A DNA stretch of 43,131 nt, from IMG/VR virus record IMGVR_UViG_3300023174_000295, positions 1 through 43,131 of that record. One strand, given 5' to 3'. The position numbers and the translations under genes are program-made. This DNA comes from a virus. Positions within the stretch are counted from its first letter, which is position 1. Every line of letters starts with the position of its first letter. The notes beneath the pieces are model-generated. The model searched no databases. It saw only the letters and a program-made list of their open reading frames with translations, and had not been told where the DNA came from. Positions 42,084 through 43,131 of the stretch are shown here, piece by piece.

Positions 42084-43061
42084 ATGGCATATTCACTTGG
42101 ATCAGTAATACTAGCCGACGATTATAATATTTTCGCGCAAGGCGGGGCGGCTAGCCCAAACAACAACGTGGCCAACATCAACACGGTGTGGGGTATTGGC
42201 AACAACGACAAGGGATATGGTCAAACAACATTACCTATAGTTCCCACAGTTGCAGCCGGAACTAACGTAGTTACAGCCACACAGTGGACCACACTGTTAA
42301 ATCGTATTTCTAGTGCGGCTACACACCAAAGTTCTTCAATAACACCAATTACCAGCCCCACAGTCGGCAACACCATTTCGGCTTTTGCGGCGCTGTCGAC
42401 CAACATTACCACAATCTACAACAATAGATTGAACTGTGTGTCATCAGGAACATCAATCACTGCAGGTGGTAGTGTTGATCGTACTACAAGTTGGACTGCC
42501 AGCGTAACATTCACACAGACTATTACATTTGCATCTGGTGATGCCGCACGTTATTTCTTCAACGCAGGTGGACGTGTTACATTGAGTTACAGTCGTACAG
42601 GCGGATCAGTAAATTCACAAAATACAGCAATCACAGACTTATGTACAGCAGTTGGTACAATTACTCTAACTGGTGGTTCAGGTACTGCTACAATCGCTGG
42701 CGGATCATTCACAGGAACAAACAAAACTGGCGGATCAGGTTCACCAACCATTGCATCAACAACAGGTTACTATGATCTTACCACAGCTAACGTACAAGTG
42801 TTTACACAGAGCTCAAGTTCTTACTATGGTTACGAAGGTAACTCTTTGACTATCAACGTCAAGTCTAATGGTACACAAGGTGCAAATGCTGATGCAGGTT
42901 CAGTAATTACTATTGCAACTACCATTGCCAAACCAGGTGGATTGACCACAGTTGATGGTACACTAAATGCCACAATGACATTGTTACCAAGCGAAAGCAC
43001 CAACTTGACCACAGTCAGTTGGGGAACTCCAGCATTGGCAGGATCACAAACTGGCTCGTAA
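42084..43061 (+). CDS. Virion structural protein, 325 aa, Ser/Thr/Gly-rich
   Basis: The N-terminal part, SLGSVILADDYNIFAQGG then INTVWGIGNNDKGYGQTTLP and VTATQWTTLLNRISSAATHQ, is a recurring start of structural proteins in marine phages. The rest is beta-rich and low in charge (TLTGGSGTATIAGGSFTG), like an Ig-type or fibre shaft, with DAARYFFNAGGRVTLSYS in the middle. It has no signal peptide. AAAGGGAACAAAAGA precedes the ATG. It is the last gene in the window and is followed by a strong terminator. A fibre or decoration role is likely from composition and location; the exact part is unknown. Confidence 0.7.
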   Translation: MAYSLGSVILADDYNIFAQGGAASPNNNVANINTVWGIGNNDKGYGQTTLPIVPTVAAGTNVVTATQWTTLLNRISSAATHQSSSITPITSPTVGNTISAFAALSTNITTIYNNRLNCVSSGTSITAGGSVDRTTSWTASVTFTQTITFASGDAARYFFNAGGRVTLSYSRTGGSVNSQNTAITDLCTAVGTITLTGGSGTATIAGGSFTGTNKTGGSGSPTIASTTGYYDLTTANVQVFTQSSSSYYGYEGNSLTINVKSNGTQGANADAGSVITIATTIAKPGGLTTVDGTLNATMTLLPSESTNLTTVSWGTPALAGSQTGS

Positions 43062-43081
43062 TAGGCAATATTGGCAAACAA

Positions 43082-43101
43082 AAAGGGCCTCCGGGCCCTT
43101 T
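43082..43101 (+). terminator. Strong intrinsic terminator after the tail cluster
   Basis: AAAGGGCC, loop TCCG, GGCCCTTT: a perfect 8-bp stem closed by a C(TCCG)G tetraloop, followed by ACTTTTGG. A run of A precedes the stem, so it may act on both strands. It ends the transcript carrying the 325-residue gene. Confidence 0.85.
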
Positions 43102-43127
43102 ACTTTTGGTACATACTTTGTTATAAT
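43099..43127 (+). promoter_or_regulatory. Sigma70-type promoter candidate at the right edge
   Basis: TATAAT (43122-43127) lies 17 nt after TTTACT (43099-43104), which matches TTGACA at 4 of 6 positions. The -35 box overlaps the terminator stem. It would drive a gene just beyond the window. Confidence 0.5.
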
Positions 43128-43131
43128 GGAG

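Noticed and set aside
1-43131. CRISPR arrays, insertion sequences, integrase or attachment sites
   Set aside because: No regularly spaced direct repeats, transposase motifs or integrase genes were seen in any frame.

Overview
The window is part of a large tailed-phage genome of the T4 superfamily (contractile-tail myovirus). Recognisable T4-type proteins include the portal gp20, hub-assembly gp26, recombination subunits gp46 and gp47, late sigma factor gp55, and baseplate proteins gp53, gp25, gp6 and a spike/hub set. No host gene, integrase, tRNA, rRNA, IS or CRISPR was seen. The giant modular structural proteins and the rSAM genes resemble those of aquatic T4-like phages, but the host cannot be named from this sequence.

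Layout. (1) 1-3469, minus strand: the 5' two thirds of the portal gene (cut by the left edge), preceded by a probable tape measure protein with a lambda-R-like transglycosylase domain near its C terminus. (2) 3520-5855, plus strand: gp26, a short ORF probably reached by a -1 ribosomal frameshift, and three tightly packed small genes including a DUF6614 protein. Two late-promoter-like octamers on opposite strands form a palindrome in the 50-nt gap between regions 1 and 2. (3) 5856-6300: a hairpin-rich noncoding stretch between convergent transcription units. (4) 6301-13800, minus strand: one operon driven by a consensus sigma70 promoter (-35/-10 at 13855-13828), in the order gp55, gp47, rSAM-3, gp46, rSAM-2, rSAM-1, GIY-YIG nuclease. 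(5) 13916-43061, plus strand: the tail/baseplate cluster, in the order tube-cap-like protein, gp53, large hub protein, gp5-like spike, gp25, gp6, a 4830-residue protein in the gp7 position, a 51-residue mini-protein, a 200-residue baseplate protein, and two fibre/structural proteins. It ends in a strong terminator and a promoter-like site pointing out of the window.

How it fits together. gp55 is made early from the host-type promoter and then directs late transcription; TAAATA octamers precede most late units in both directions. gp46/gp47 process DNA ends for recombination-dependent replication. The late genes build the portal, tail and baseplate. The least explained parts are the three different radical SAM proteins interleaved with gp46/gp47 and the giant baseplate protein. 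The latter carries seven FG-GAP-like repeats (a probable integrin-type propeller), five chitin-binding-like modules and about a dozen beta-sandwich repeats.
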